A stretch of 6,368 bases of DNA from Actinomycetes bacterium (GTDB lineage Bacteria; Actinomycetota; Thermoleophilia; Solirubrobacterales; 70-9). The stretch's first letter is position 1. Each line of letters starts with the position of its first letter. Position numbers and translations under genes: made by a program. A model generated the notes under the pieces. The model was not told the origin of the DNA. It did no database searches and was given only the letters and a program-made list of their open reading frames with translations. The stretch covers positions 1-6,368 of the forward strand of contig JAEZIQ010000087.1 of NCBI GenBank assembly GCA_023436605.1, in the 5' to 3' direction. Shown here piece after piece: positions 1-5,579 of this stretch.

Positions 1-1183
1 ACCCGATCCGGTCGCGGCGATCCTCGAAGCGACCGGTGGCCTCGAGGAGATTCACGAAGAAGAACTGTTCGGCCCGGCCGAGGACGTGGCGGCGACCTAC
101 CGCTCGATGCTGGCCGAGGTGATGGAAGCATCCTGGAAGGCCGGCTCCGAGCTGAACGAACCGCGGCTCGACACGGCGATCGACGTCAACCGGGCGGTTG
201 CCCGCTACCTCGAGCTCCTGAAGCTCGCCGCTCTGGCCCAGCGCGACGACGGGGCCAGCGGCAAGGACGCGATCGAAGCGGTCAACGGGCTGCTCGCCCA
301 GATCGCCACCCCGGAACAACTGGCCGAACTCGAAAACTCGACCCTCGACCCGTACCTGCTCGCCAACGAACGCGAACGGGGCATGAGGCAAGGCATGGCC
401 GCCTCCCGGACCGAGCCCTCGCTCGACGGTTTCCTGCCCCGGCGCGGCGACGACCTGCGGCTCTCGGCCACCGACCTCGACATGTACCTGACCTGCCCGC
501 TCAAGTACAAGTTCGCCCGGGTCTTCGGGATCCCGACCCCGCCGACCGTGAACATGCGCTTCGGGATCGTGATCCACAACGTGCTGCAGCGGTTCCACGA
601 ACTCGAACTCGACGTCGGCCGGCCGGTGCCGGACGGCGAACGGCGACTGATGGGGCTGCTCGACGAAAGCTGGCGGCGCGGCGGTTTCGGTGACACCAAC
701 GACGAGCTCCAGTTCCTCGACCGGGCCCGCGACGCAATGCGGGCCTACTGGCGAAGCGAGGAAGCATCCGAATCCGAGCCGGCCTTCCTCGAGCGGCAGT
801 TCGAGTTCAAGGTCGGTCCCCACTTCCTCCGGGGGCGGGTCGACCGAGTCGACCGCAACGCGGACGGCGAGTTCGAAGTGATCGACTACAAGACCGGCCA
901 GCGGGTCGATTCATCCCGCCACGGCGGCGACATCCAGCTAGCGCTCTACCGGCTCGGTGCCCGCGAAGCCTGGGGCATCGAACCGGAAGCGGGCAGCTAC
1001 TACTACGTGCTCGAAGGCGAAAAGGTCGCGGTCGAATCCTCGCCCGACGACCGGGAGCGGGTCGAGAGAACGGTCCTCGAAGTGGGCGAAGGTGTACTCG
1101 GCCAGGACTTCGAGCCGCGGCCCTCGCCGGCGGTCTGCGGCTGGTGCGACTTCAAGCTCGTCTGCCCGGCAGCCGAAGCCTGA
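1..1183 (+). CDS. UvrD/RecB-type helicase-nuclease, C-terminal part (5' end outside window)
   Basis: The frame is open from base 2 and ends at TGA 1181-1183, giving 393 visible residues; the GTG at 86 is internal. The last ~230 residues form a RecB/AddB-like PD-(D/E)XK nuclease domain. Visible parts are LSATDLDMYLTCPLKYKF (first Cys, residue 165), RFGIVIHN with His192, GRVDRVD with Asp281, VIDYKTG with Asp295 and Lys297, and QLALY (Gln312, Tyr316). The end carries CGWCDFKLVC (Cys379, 382, 388). One upstream Cys plus this C-x2-C-x5-C is the AddB/Cas4-style 4Fe-4S arrangement. In actinobacteria this domain usually ends a UvrD-like helicase (AdnB/PcrA-like) that processes DNA double-strand ends. 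The helical region at residues 1-150 fits the end of such a helicase, but no helicase motif lies inside the window, so the helicase part is inferred. A stand-alone RecB-family exonuclease is the alternative. It converges directly on the PAC2 gene. Confidence 0.88.
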   Translation, partial: PDPVAAILEATGGLEEIHEEELFGPAEDVAATYRSMLAEVMEASWKAGSELNEPRLDTAIDVNRAVARYLELLKLAALAQRDDGASGKDAIEAVNGLLAQIATPEQLAELENSTLDPYLLANERERGMRQGMAASRTEPSLDGFLPRRGDDLRLSATDLDMYLTCPLKYKFARVFGIPTPPTVNMRFGIVIHNVLQRFHELELDVGRPVPDGERRLMGLLDESWRRGGFGDTNDELQFLDRARDAMRAYWRSEEASESEPAFLERQFEFKVGPHFLRGRVDRVDRNADGEFEVIDYKTGQRVDSSRHGGDIQLALYRLGAREAWGIEPEAGSYYYVLEGEKVAVESSPDDRERVERTVLEVGEGVLGQDFEPRPSPAVCGWCDFKLVCPAAEA

Positions 1184-1187
1184 TCAG
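1180..1187. other. CTGATCAG palindrome carrying both convergent stop codons
   Basis: The TGA of the helicase-nuclease (1181-1183) and the reverse-strand TGA of the PAC2 gene (1184-1186) abut without a spacer and together form the palindrome TGATCA. C and G flank it, making a self-complementary octamer. No room exists for a terminator between the genes, and no stem extends beyond the octamer. The same octamer recurs at the convergent junction at 5576-5583. Any function is unknown. Confidence 0.6.
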
Positions 1188-2047
1188 TCCGAGTCGCGGT
1201 CCTTCAGGAAGCGCTGGAACTCCATCGCGAGGGCATCGCCGCTGGGGACGTCTACATCCGGGCCGCGGCGGCTGCGCTGGTCGTTTTCGATTCGTTCGAC
1301 CAGTTCCTCGACTTCGGGATCGGCGGCGACGGCGCGGCCGATCTGTTCCTCGTAGGACATCGTCTCGTCCTCGAGCCCGGAGATGTCGGCAGCGACCCGG
1401 GTGATCGTTTCGAGCTTTTCACTCAGGGCGAGCGCGGCCTTCGGGTTGGGAACCGCGGCCACGTAATGCGGCACGGCGGCCCACAGTGAAACCGAAGCGA
1501 TGCCGGCGGCCCGGCAGCGATCGTGGATCACGCCGACGATGCCGGTCGGACCCTCGTAGTCGGAACGTTCGAGTTCGAGGCTGCGGATCGTGGTTTCGTC
1601 GGTCGCGACACCGGTGATCGGCACCGGCAGGGTGTGGGCCACCTCGGCGATCAGCGAGCCGAGCACGACCACCAGTTTCACGTCGAGCTGGACGGCGACA
1701 TCGACCACCATCTCCGAGTAGGTGCGCCACTTGAGGTTGGGCTCCGTGCCGTCGAGCAGGACCAGGTCGCGATCGGCGCCCTGGGCGCGGGCGGCAATGA
1801 AAGTGTTGGTCGGCCAGTCGATGCGCCGGTGAGCTCCCTCGACCAGGCGAATGGTCGGCCGGTTGGCCTGGAAATCGTAGAAATCCTCGGGGTCGACTTC
1901 CGCCAGCACGTCGACCTCGAGCGAGTCGGCCAGGGTCTCCAGCGCCGACGAAGCCGCGTTGGCCGCGTCGTTCCAGCCGCGGAACGCGCAGACCATCATC
2001 GGGTCGCGGAGCTTCGGTGGGTTCATCTCCCAGCGGAGTTGGTCCAT
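1184..2047 (-). CDS. PAC2 family protein
   Basis: This 287-residue soluble protein belongs to the PAC2 (proteasome assembly chaperone 2, formerly DUF75) family. Seen: the N-terminal block LRDPMMVCAFRGWNDAANAA (family G-W-N/D-A signature, residues ~13-32); the DFYDFQANRP segment (~56-65); a hydrophobic strand plus loop KLVVVLGSLIAEVAHTLPVP; the TGIVGVIHD segment; and SVSLWAAVPHYVAAVPNPKA (~195-214), which matches the family's W-x-x-x-P-H-Y core. The length fits the actinobacterial members. An acidic helical tail ends in DSD. In eukaryotes PAC2 helps build the 20S proteasome; the role of bacterial members is unsettled, and no proteasome gene is adjacent here. The ATG at 2047 fits the family N-terminus. 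No Shine-Dalgarno sequence precedes it, but a -10-like TACATT ends 6 bases upstream, suggesting a leaderless mRNA. It is divergent from the yhaM-like gene. Confidence 0.92.
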   Translation of the reverse strand: MDQLRWEMNPPKLRDPMMVCAFRGWNDAANAASSALETLADSLEVDVLAEVDPEDFYDFQANRPTIRLVEGAHRRIDWPTNTFIAARAQGADRDLVLLDGTEPNLKWRTYSEMVVDVAVQLDVKLVVVLGSLIAEVAHTLPVPITGVATDETTIRSLELERSDYEGPTGIVGVIHDRCRAAGIASVSLWAAVPHYVAAVPNPKAALALSEKLETITRVAADISGLEDETMSYEEQIGRAVAADPEVEELVERIENDQRSRRGPDVDVPSGDALAMEFQRFLKDRDSD

Positions 2048-2053
2048 AGGTTC

Positions 2054-2059
2054 AATGTA
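2054..2059 (-). promoter_or_regulatory. Possible -10 element (TACATT) of the PAC2 gene, leaderless type
   Basis: On the reverse strand TACATT fits the TANNNT -10 consensus and is followed by six bases (GAACCT) and then the PAC2 ATG. With usual -10 to start spacing, transcription would begin at or next to the A of the ATG. This agrees with the missing Shine-Dalgarno sequence. No good -35 hexamer is seen at 16-18 bases upstream. The VOC gene shows the same geometry. Confidence 0.45.
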
Positions 2060-2081
2060 GCCGACCGGACTCGCCGGCCTG

Positions 2082-2109
2082 TCCCCGCGACGGCGTCAGG
2101 AGCCGGGGA
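2082..2109. other. Inverted repeat in the PAC2/yhaM divergent intergenic region
   Basis: TCCCCG (2082-2087) and CGGGGA (2104-2109) are perfect inverted arms of 6 bp separated by 16 bases, lying in the 99-base gap between the divergent PAC2 and yhaM-like genes. It could be a 5'-leader hairpin of the yhaM-like mRNA or an operator. G+C-rich DNA yields such arms by chance fairly often. Apart from this and the two start-associated signals, I see no TANNNT hexamer for the forward gene in the gap. Confidence 0.25.
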
Positions 2110-2133
2110 AGGTTGGAGTCTTCTGCTTCAGTC

Positions 2134-2137
2134 AGGA
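2134..2137 (+). promoter_or_regulatory. Ribosome binding site deciding the yhaM-like start
   Basis: AGGA lies 9 bases upstream of the ATG at 2147. The reading frame is open far upstream (to about 1523) but those codons run antisense to the PAC2 gene. This site and the start of recognisable OB-fold sequence soon after support 2147 as the true start. The match is short and the spacing slightly long. Confidence 0.5.
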
Positions 2138-2146
2138 TGTGGGCTG

Positions 2147-3034
2147 ATGGAAGCCGGCACCAGAAACGGAACCCCGCTGGTCGAACTGACCCCGGGCCAG
2201 AACTTCTCCGGGCGTTACGCCTGCGCCCGCAAGGACCGGCTCACGGCCAAGAACGGGTCGGCGTATCTGGCGCTCGAACTGCGGGACCGCACCGGCTCGA
2301 TGGCGGCCCGGATCTTCCGCGACACCGACCGGCTTGGAGTCAGCTTCGAGCGTGGCGACGTGATCGCGGTCAGGGGCAGGGTCGAACAATTCCGCGGACA
2401 GCTCTCGGCTGAACTCGAAGATGTGAAGAAGGTCGACCCCGCCGAGATCGACCCGGCCGACTTCCTGCCGACCGCATACCGGGATCGGGAGGAGCTCGAG
2501 GGTTTCCTCGAGCACCTCGCCCGCGAGGTCCATCACCCCGGCTACCGGGCGGTGGTCGAAGACCTGCTCTTCACCGGCGAGACCGCCGAGGCCTTCCGGC
2601 TGGCGCCCTGTACGCGGGGCGGGCACCACGCCTACATCGGCGGGCTCTCCGAACACACGGTCGCGGTGGGCACCCTGGTCACCGAAACCTGCGTGCTCCA
2701 TCCGAAGCTGAACTCGGACCTGCTGATGGCCGCCGCCCTGATCCATGACATCGGCAAGACCGGCGAGTTCACATACGGAGCGGAGATCGGGCTGAGTCAG
2801 CGCGGCCGGGCCCTCGGTCACCTGCAGATCGGCGCCGAGCTGATCAACGCCGCCAGCCAGCGGGCCGACCTCGAAGAGACCGAACGCGATGCGTTGCTCT
2901 CAACCGTGATGTGCCATCACGGCACCGACGCGCTCCGCCTCCGCCAGTTCCCATCGGCCGAAGCGATCGCCCTTTACCGCCTCAACGCGCTCGACGCCCA
3001 GATCAAGACCGCCCTCGAGCACGGCCTCAACTGA
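2147..3034 (+). CDS. yhaM: YhaM-family 3'-5' exoribonuclease (OB-fold + HD domain)
   Basis: This 295-residue protein has the YhaM architecture. Residues ~12-90 form an OB-fold nucleic-acid-binding domain (FSGRYACARKDRLTAKNG, then SAYLALELRDRTGSMAARIF; family pattern T-A-K-N-G...L-x-L-x-D-x-T-G). Residues ~125-290 form an HD metal-dependent phosphohydrolase domain. Visible candidate metal ligands are His160/His161 (GGHHAY), His170 (SEHT), His200-Asp201 with Lys204 (LIHDIGK), His225 (LGHLQIG), His257-His258 (CHHG) and Asp283 (LNALDAQ). Characterised members degrade RNA from the 3' end in the cytoplasm using Mn2+; that activity is known for Firmicutes and inferred here. Length is close to the ~310 residues usual for the family, and no key residue appears missing. 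The start is ATG 2147, preceded by AGGA. The gene is divergent from PAC2 and ends 6 bases before the convergent DUF2130 stop. A general OB/HD phosphohydrolase is the alternative. Confidence 0.87.
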   Translation: MEAGTRNGTPLVELTPGQNFSGRYACARKDRLTAKNGSAYLALELRDRTGSMAARIFRDTDRLGVSFERGDVIAVRGRVEQFRGQLSAELEDVKKVDPAEIDPADFLPTAYRDREELEGFLEHLAREVHHPGYRAVVEDLLFTGETAEAFRLAPCTRGGHHAYIGGLSEHTVAVGTLVTETCVLHPKLNSDLLMAAALIHDIGKTGEFTYGAEIGLSQRGRALGHLQIGAELINAASQRADLEETERDALLSTVMCHHGTDALRLRQFPSAEAIALYRLNALDAQIKTALEHGLN

Positions 3035-3040
3035 GCTGCC

Positions 3041-4396
3041 CTATGCCGCGCGGTCGGTTCGCTCGGGGTCGAATTCGCCGACCTCGAGACGCTTGACCTC
3101 TTCTTCGAGGTTGGCGGCCTCTCGCGCTTCCCTGAACTTGGCAGTCATCGTCTCGTTGCCGCGAGTGAGTTTCTTGACCGACAGATCCTGGGCCTTGTCG
3201 TTTGCGAGGCGCAGCTGGTTCGAGGACTTGAGCAGAAAGGTTTTGGTCTTCTCGAGGTTTGCGATCGACTTGTCGATCTCCGCGATCGCTTTCTCGAACT
3301 GGCCCGAAGCAATTTCGTAATTGCGTCCGAACTTGTCCTTGAACGTTTCGAGTTCTTCCTCGAAATTCGTGATGTCGATGTTCTGGGCCTTCATCGTGGC
3401 CAGTTCCGACTTGAGCTTCAGGGTCTTGAAGGCTTCGTTCCGGATCAGGGTGATGATCGGGATGAAGAACTGCGGACGCACCACGTACATCTTCGAATAG
3501 CGATGCGAGACATCGACGATCCCGGCGTTGTAGAGCTCACTCTCCGGTTCGAGCAGGGACACCAGCACCGCGTAATCGCAGCCCTTCTTGTTCCGGTCCT
3601 CATCAAGCTTTTTGAAGAAGTCCTCGTTCTTCTTCTTGTTGGACCCCTCGTCGAGTTCGTTCTTCATCTCGAACATGATCGAGACGAACTCGGTGCCCGA
3701 TTCATCTGACTCACGGAAGATGAAGTCACCCTTGGTGCCGGCGCTGGCGTCGTTGTCCTTGCCGAAATCGGCGTTCGGGAAGGCCCCGGCGCGGATCTTG
3801 TTGAACTCGTTCTCGCAGTGCTGCTCGAGGGTCTCGCCGACCATCTTGGTCGACAGCTTCGCCTTCATGTCCTTCAGGCGCTCGATCATGTCGTCGCGGT
3901 CCCGGATCTGGATTTCGTACTTCTCCTGAAGCGACTTCTGGAGCAGCTCCTGCTCGGTTGCCTTTATCTCCAGTGCCCGCTTCAGGTCGTCGCGTTCCTT
4001 CTCGACCTCGCCCAGGGCTTCCCTGACCGCGAGCTTGCCGGCGACATCGGCCTTCTCGAGCTCCGCCTTCAGGCGCTGGATCTCGGCCGCCTTGCGGGCG
4101 TCCTCATCCTTCAGTTCTTCGGTGACCTTGGCCTGGGCAAGTTCGACGCTGGTCTTCAGCTCTTCCCGCAGGCGTTCGATCTCGAGGTCCTTCTGGGTCG
4201 CGGCTTCCTTGAGCTCGCTGGCGATCCGGGCCTCGGCCAGCTCGATGGCGGTCTTCTTTTCCTGCTCGGCAAGTTCCAGCCGCTCGTGAATCGCCTTGTC
4301 GAAGGCTTCGTCGCGTACCTGGTTGAGGATTTCGGCGTAACCGGCCTCGTCGATTTTGAAAGCTGTTCCGCAATGCGGGCAATTGATCTCGTGCAT
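3041..4396 (-). CDS. DUF2130 domain-containing coiled-coil protein, possible PD-(D/E)XK-like nuclease
   Basis: This 451-residue protein matches the DUF2130 family. It opens with a CPHCG knuckle (Cys6, Cys9); no second nearby Cys pair completes a zinc ribbon. A long charged coiled coil follows at ~30-180, with ELAE/ELAE/ELAQ at 41, 52 and 85 and a 33-residue repeat. A globular core lies at ~185-325. A second helical segment at ~340-440 follows. In the core, GETLEQHCENEF (Glu187, Glu191), KGDFIF (Asp224) and MFEMKNE (Glu243, Lys245) fit a restriction-endonuclease-like D...E-x-K site; this is my inference, and the activity of the family is not established. No membrane segment or signal peptide is seen. 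The ATG at 4396 has a strong RBS (GAGGAGAG). The gene is Lys/Glu-rich, with more AAA, GAT and CTT codons and visibly lower G+C than its neighbours. Transcription probably starts in the 121-base gap downstream of VOC. Confidence 0.88.
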   Translation of the reverse strand: MHEINCPHCGTAFKIDEAGYAEILNQVRDEAFDKAIHERLELAEQEKKTAIELAEARIASELKEAATQKDLEIERLREELKTSVELAQAKVTEELKDEDARKAAEIQRLKAELEKADVAGKLAVREALGEVEKERDDLKRALEIKATEQELLQKSLQEKYEIQIRDRDDMIERLKDMKAKLSTKMVGETLEQHCENEFNKIRAGAFPNADFGKDNDASAGTKGDFIFRESDESGTEFVSIMFEMKNELDEGSNKKKNEDFFKKLDEDRNKKGCDYAVLVSLLEPESELYNAGIVDVSHRYSKMYVVRPQFFIPIITLIRNEAFKTLKLKSELATMKAQNIDITNFEEELETFKDKFGRNYEIASGQFEKAIAEIDKSIANLEKTKTFLLKSSNQLRLANDKAQDLSVKKLTRGNETMTAKFREAREAANLEEEVKRLEVGEFDPERTDRAA

Positions 4397-4400
4397 TTTT

Positions 4401-4408
4401 CTCTCCTC
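4401..4408 (-). promoter_or_regulatory. Strong ribosome binding site of the DUF2130 gene
   Basis: On the reverse strand GAGGAGAG is followed by AAAA and the ATG at 4396, placing AGGAG 6 bases from the start codon. This is the strongest Shine-Dalgarno match in the window and fixes the start, in contrast to the PAC2 and VOC genes, which have none. Confidence 0.75.
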
Positions 4409-4433
4409 GTTCAGTCCGGCCGAGGACCTATTG

Positions 4434-4439
4434 AGGTTA
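4434..4439 (-). promoter_or_regulatory. Possible -10 element (TAACCT) for the DUF2130 gene
   Basis: In the 121-base gap between the VOC stop and the DUF2130 start, TAACCT on the reverse strand fits TANNNT and would give a leader of about 30 bases containing the strong RBS. No convincing -35 was found. The rest of the gap (4440-4517) holds a short inverted repeat, CAGAA/TTCTG at 4474-4488 with a 5-base loop, too weak to call a terminator for the VOC gene. Confidence 0.25.
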
Positions 4440-4517
4440 GGCCCTGGTCAGGATGCTTCGAGAGAGTCGGCGCCAGAAGCCGGTTCTGACAGGGCTCGGG
4501 CCGATCCGCGGTCAGGT

Positions 4518-4877
4518 TCAGGCCGGTTCGCCGATAATGACCGTGTAGCCGTCCGGGTCGGCGACCGAAGCTACACGCTGGCCCCAGGGCTGGTCGACCG
4601 GCTCCGATTTGATCGTGACGCCTGCGTCCCTGAGTTCCGAGATCGCGGCATCGACGTCGTCGCAGGAAATCCAGATCGAAGTTGACGCTGCCAGGACCGG
4701 TTCCGTGGCCTTGGTCAGGCCGACCGTACCGCCCTCGGTCTTGAGGTGAATGAAGGCCGGTTCGTAATCCGGGAACGAGTAATCCTGCCTGAATCCGAGC
4801 AGGTCCCGATAAAAGCGGAGACTGGCGGGCAGATTCTTCACTTGCAGGATCGGCACGGGACCGCGGAAACGGGCCAT
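4518..4877 (-). CDS. VOC family (glyoxalase/bleomycin-resistance fold) protein
   Basis: This 119-residue cytosolic protein has the paired beta-alpha-beta-beta-beta modules of the vicinal oxygen chelate superfamily. Module 1 (residues ~6-55) includes PILQVKNLPASLRFYRDLLG, matching the family's V-x-D/N-L-x-x-S-x-x-F-Y-x-x-x-L-G-F. Module 2 (~66-117) includes SCDDVDAAISELRDAG, then WGQRVASVADPDGYTVIIGE, matching the W-G-x-x...D-P-D-G-x-x-x signature. The His/Glu metal ligands of glyoxalase I are not complete: the first strand has Gln rather than His, and the last strand ends in Glu. It may therefore be a metal-free binding protein of the bleomycin-resistance type or bind a metal through other residues; the substrate cannot be told. 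The ATG at 4877 lacks a Shine-Dalgarno sequence but has TAGACT 6 bases upstream, suggesting a leaderless mRNA. It is divergent from the collagen-like gene. Confidence 0.88.
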   Translation of the reverse strand: MARFRGPVPILQVKNLPASLRFYRDLLGFRQDYSFPDYEPAFIHLKTEGGTVGLTKATEPVLAASTSIWISCDDVDAAISELRDAGVTIKSEPVDQPWGQRVASVADPDGYTVIIGEPA

Positions 4878-4883
4878 GATCCG

Positions 4884-4889
4884 AGTCTA
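4884..4889 (-). promoter_or_regulatory. Possible -10 element (TAGACT) of the VOC gene, leaderless type
   Basis: On the reverse strand TAGACT fits TANNNT and is followed by exactly six bases (CGGATC) before the VOC ATG, the same spacing as at the PAC2 gene. No Shine-Dalgarno sequence can fit in between. It overlaps the palindrome CTAGCTAG (4887-4894), a possible operator in this 96-base divergent region. The -35 region is not recognisable. Confidence 0.45.
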
Positions 4890-4894
4890 GCTAG

Positions 4895-4900
4895 TAAATT
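4895..4900 (+). promoter_or_regulatory. Possible -10 element (TAAATT) of the collagen-like gene
   Basis: TAAATT fits TANNNT and lies next to the CTAGCTAG palindrome in an A/T-rich patch of otherwise G+C-rich DNA. Transcription would start near 4907, leaving a leader of about 67 bases. That leader contains the perfect hairpin GCCGG-ACT-CCGGC (4920-4932) and the RBS. No convincing -35 is seen. Confidence 0.35.
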
Positions 4901-4919
4901 GGCGCGCGAAGCCAGCACG

Positions 4920-4932
4920 GCCGGACTCCGGC
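4920..4932 (+). other. Short G+C hairpin in the presumed leader of the collagen-like gene
   Basis: GCCGG, a 3-base loop (ACT) and CCGGC form a perfect 5-bp stem about 40 bases before the start codon, extendable by a G-U pair. It lies well upstream of the RBS and so would not block it directly. No run of T follows, so it is not an intrinsic terminator. Confidence 0.3.
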
Positions 4933-4960
4933 TCCAGGGCAGGCGGGAACGGCAACAACC

Positions 4961-4967
4961 AAGGGAG
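4961..4967 (+). promoter_or_regulatory. Ribosome binding site deciding the start of the collagen-like gene
   Basis: AAGGGAG is followed by six bases (CCATTA) and the ATG at 4974. The frame is open upstream to 4746, but those codons run antisense to the VOC gene. This RBS and the signal peptide that begins right at 4974 fix the start. Confidence 0.7.
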
Positions 4968-4973
4968 CCATTA

Positions 4974-5579
4974 ATGAGGGAAGTACGACCGGCCACGGTC
5001 ATCGCCGTGGTGGCGTTGTTCATTGCGATCGGCGGAACCGCGACAGCGGCCTCGGGACTCATCAACGGCAAGCAGATCAAGCCGGGTACGGTCACCGCCA
5101 AGCAGATCAAGAACAAGACGATCACGAAGGGCAAGCTCGCGCCGTCGACGGTCAGGTCGCTGACCGGCCAGCGCGGTCCGACCGGGCCAGGTGGAGCGCC
5201 TGGCGCCACGGGACCGACCGGAGCCAACGGCGTAGTCGACCCCTCCGTCGTCGAGGTCAACGAATTCAATCTGCCCTACGACGAGTTCAAGGTTCCGCTT
5301 TCCCTTGACCTACCCGCAGGCCGTTACCTGCTGAGCGCCAAGACCAACGTGGTCAACCAGTACGCCTCGGGCCTCAACATGATCGACTGCACGATCTGGA
5401 CCGACGAGACCGATGGAGTGGACCGCGCAGTCAGCGATGTCCCCTACAACAGCTATTCGAACCTTGCGATGATGGCCGTCGCTGATGTGGAGGCGCTGGT
5501 TGAGCTCCGTTGTGTGGCCTGGAACGGACCGGCTCAACTTTCGAACACAAAGCTGATCGCCCAGCCGGTCCAGGGCTGA
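4974..5579 (+). CDS. Secreted collagen-like protein with pentad-repeat stalk
   Basis: This 201-residue protein begins with a signal peptide: basic MREVR, a hydrophobic stretch at ~7-19, and a probable cut after ATA or TAA around residues 24-27. Residues 31-60 are six five-residue units each ending in I, V or L (positions 35, 40, 45, 50, 55, 60, with Ile30 in phase), also readable as three ten-residue repeats of the form xxKQIKxxTV. Seven Gly-X-Y triplets follow, with Gly at every third position from 65 to 86 and GPT/GAT types frequent. Residues ~87-201 look like a beta-rich globular domain (LDLPAGRYLLSAKTNV, Cys139, Cys180, ending KLIAQPV), perhaps a trimerising jelly-roll. The two Cys could form a disulfide. 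Related proteins are common in Thermoleophilia genomes; their function is not established. A cell-surface or extracellular trimer is inferred. There is no sortase motif or C-terminal anchor. Confidence 0.82.
   Translation: MREVRPATVIAVVALFIAIGGTATAASGLINGKQIKPGTVTAKQIKNKTITKGKLAPSTVRSLTGQRGPTGPGGAPGATGPTGANGVVDPSVVEVNEFNLPYDEFKVPLSLDLPAGRYLLSAKTNVVNQYASGLNMIDCTIWTDETDGVDRAVSDVPYNSYSNLAMMAVADVEALVELRCVAWNGPAQLSNTKLIAQPVQG

Noticed and set aside
86..88. GTG as start codon of the nuclease gene
   Set aside because: The frame is open to the window edge with normal coding sequence, so the GTG is internal and the gene is truncated by the window.
205..699. Reverse open frame of 164 codons opposite the nuclease gene
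   Set aside because: Low-complexity Ser/Arg-rich translation typical of antisense frames in G+C-rich DNA.
1523..2146. Upstream extension of the yhaM-like reading frame to 1523
   Set aside because: These codons run antisense to the clear PAC2 gene, show no family similarity, and the RBS and OB-fold place the start at 2147.
2132..2821. Reverse open frame of 229 codons opposite the yhaM-like gene
   Set aside because: Shadow of a high-G+C gene; the forward product has full domain support.
3029..3045. Intrinsic terminator between the convergent yhaM-like and DUF2130 genes
   Set aside because: The spacer is only 6 bases; the surrounding pairs form at most a 3-4 bp stem and no T run follows on either strand.
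4474..4488. CAGAA/TTCTG inverted repeat as terminator of the VOC gene
   Set aside because: The stem is only 5 bp with a 5-base loop and no following T run; chance is an adequate explanation.
3818..4489. Forward open frame of 223 codons opposite the DUF2130 gene
   Set aside because: It mirrors the coiled-coil codons of DUF2130, giving a leucine-rich pseudo-protein with no RBS or recognisable domain.
4746..4973. Upstream extension of the collagen-like frame to 4746
   Set aside because: It lies antisense to the VOC gene; a good RBS and a signal peptide begin at 4974.
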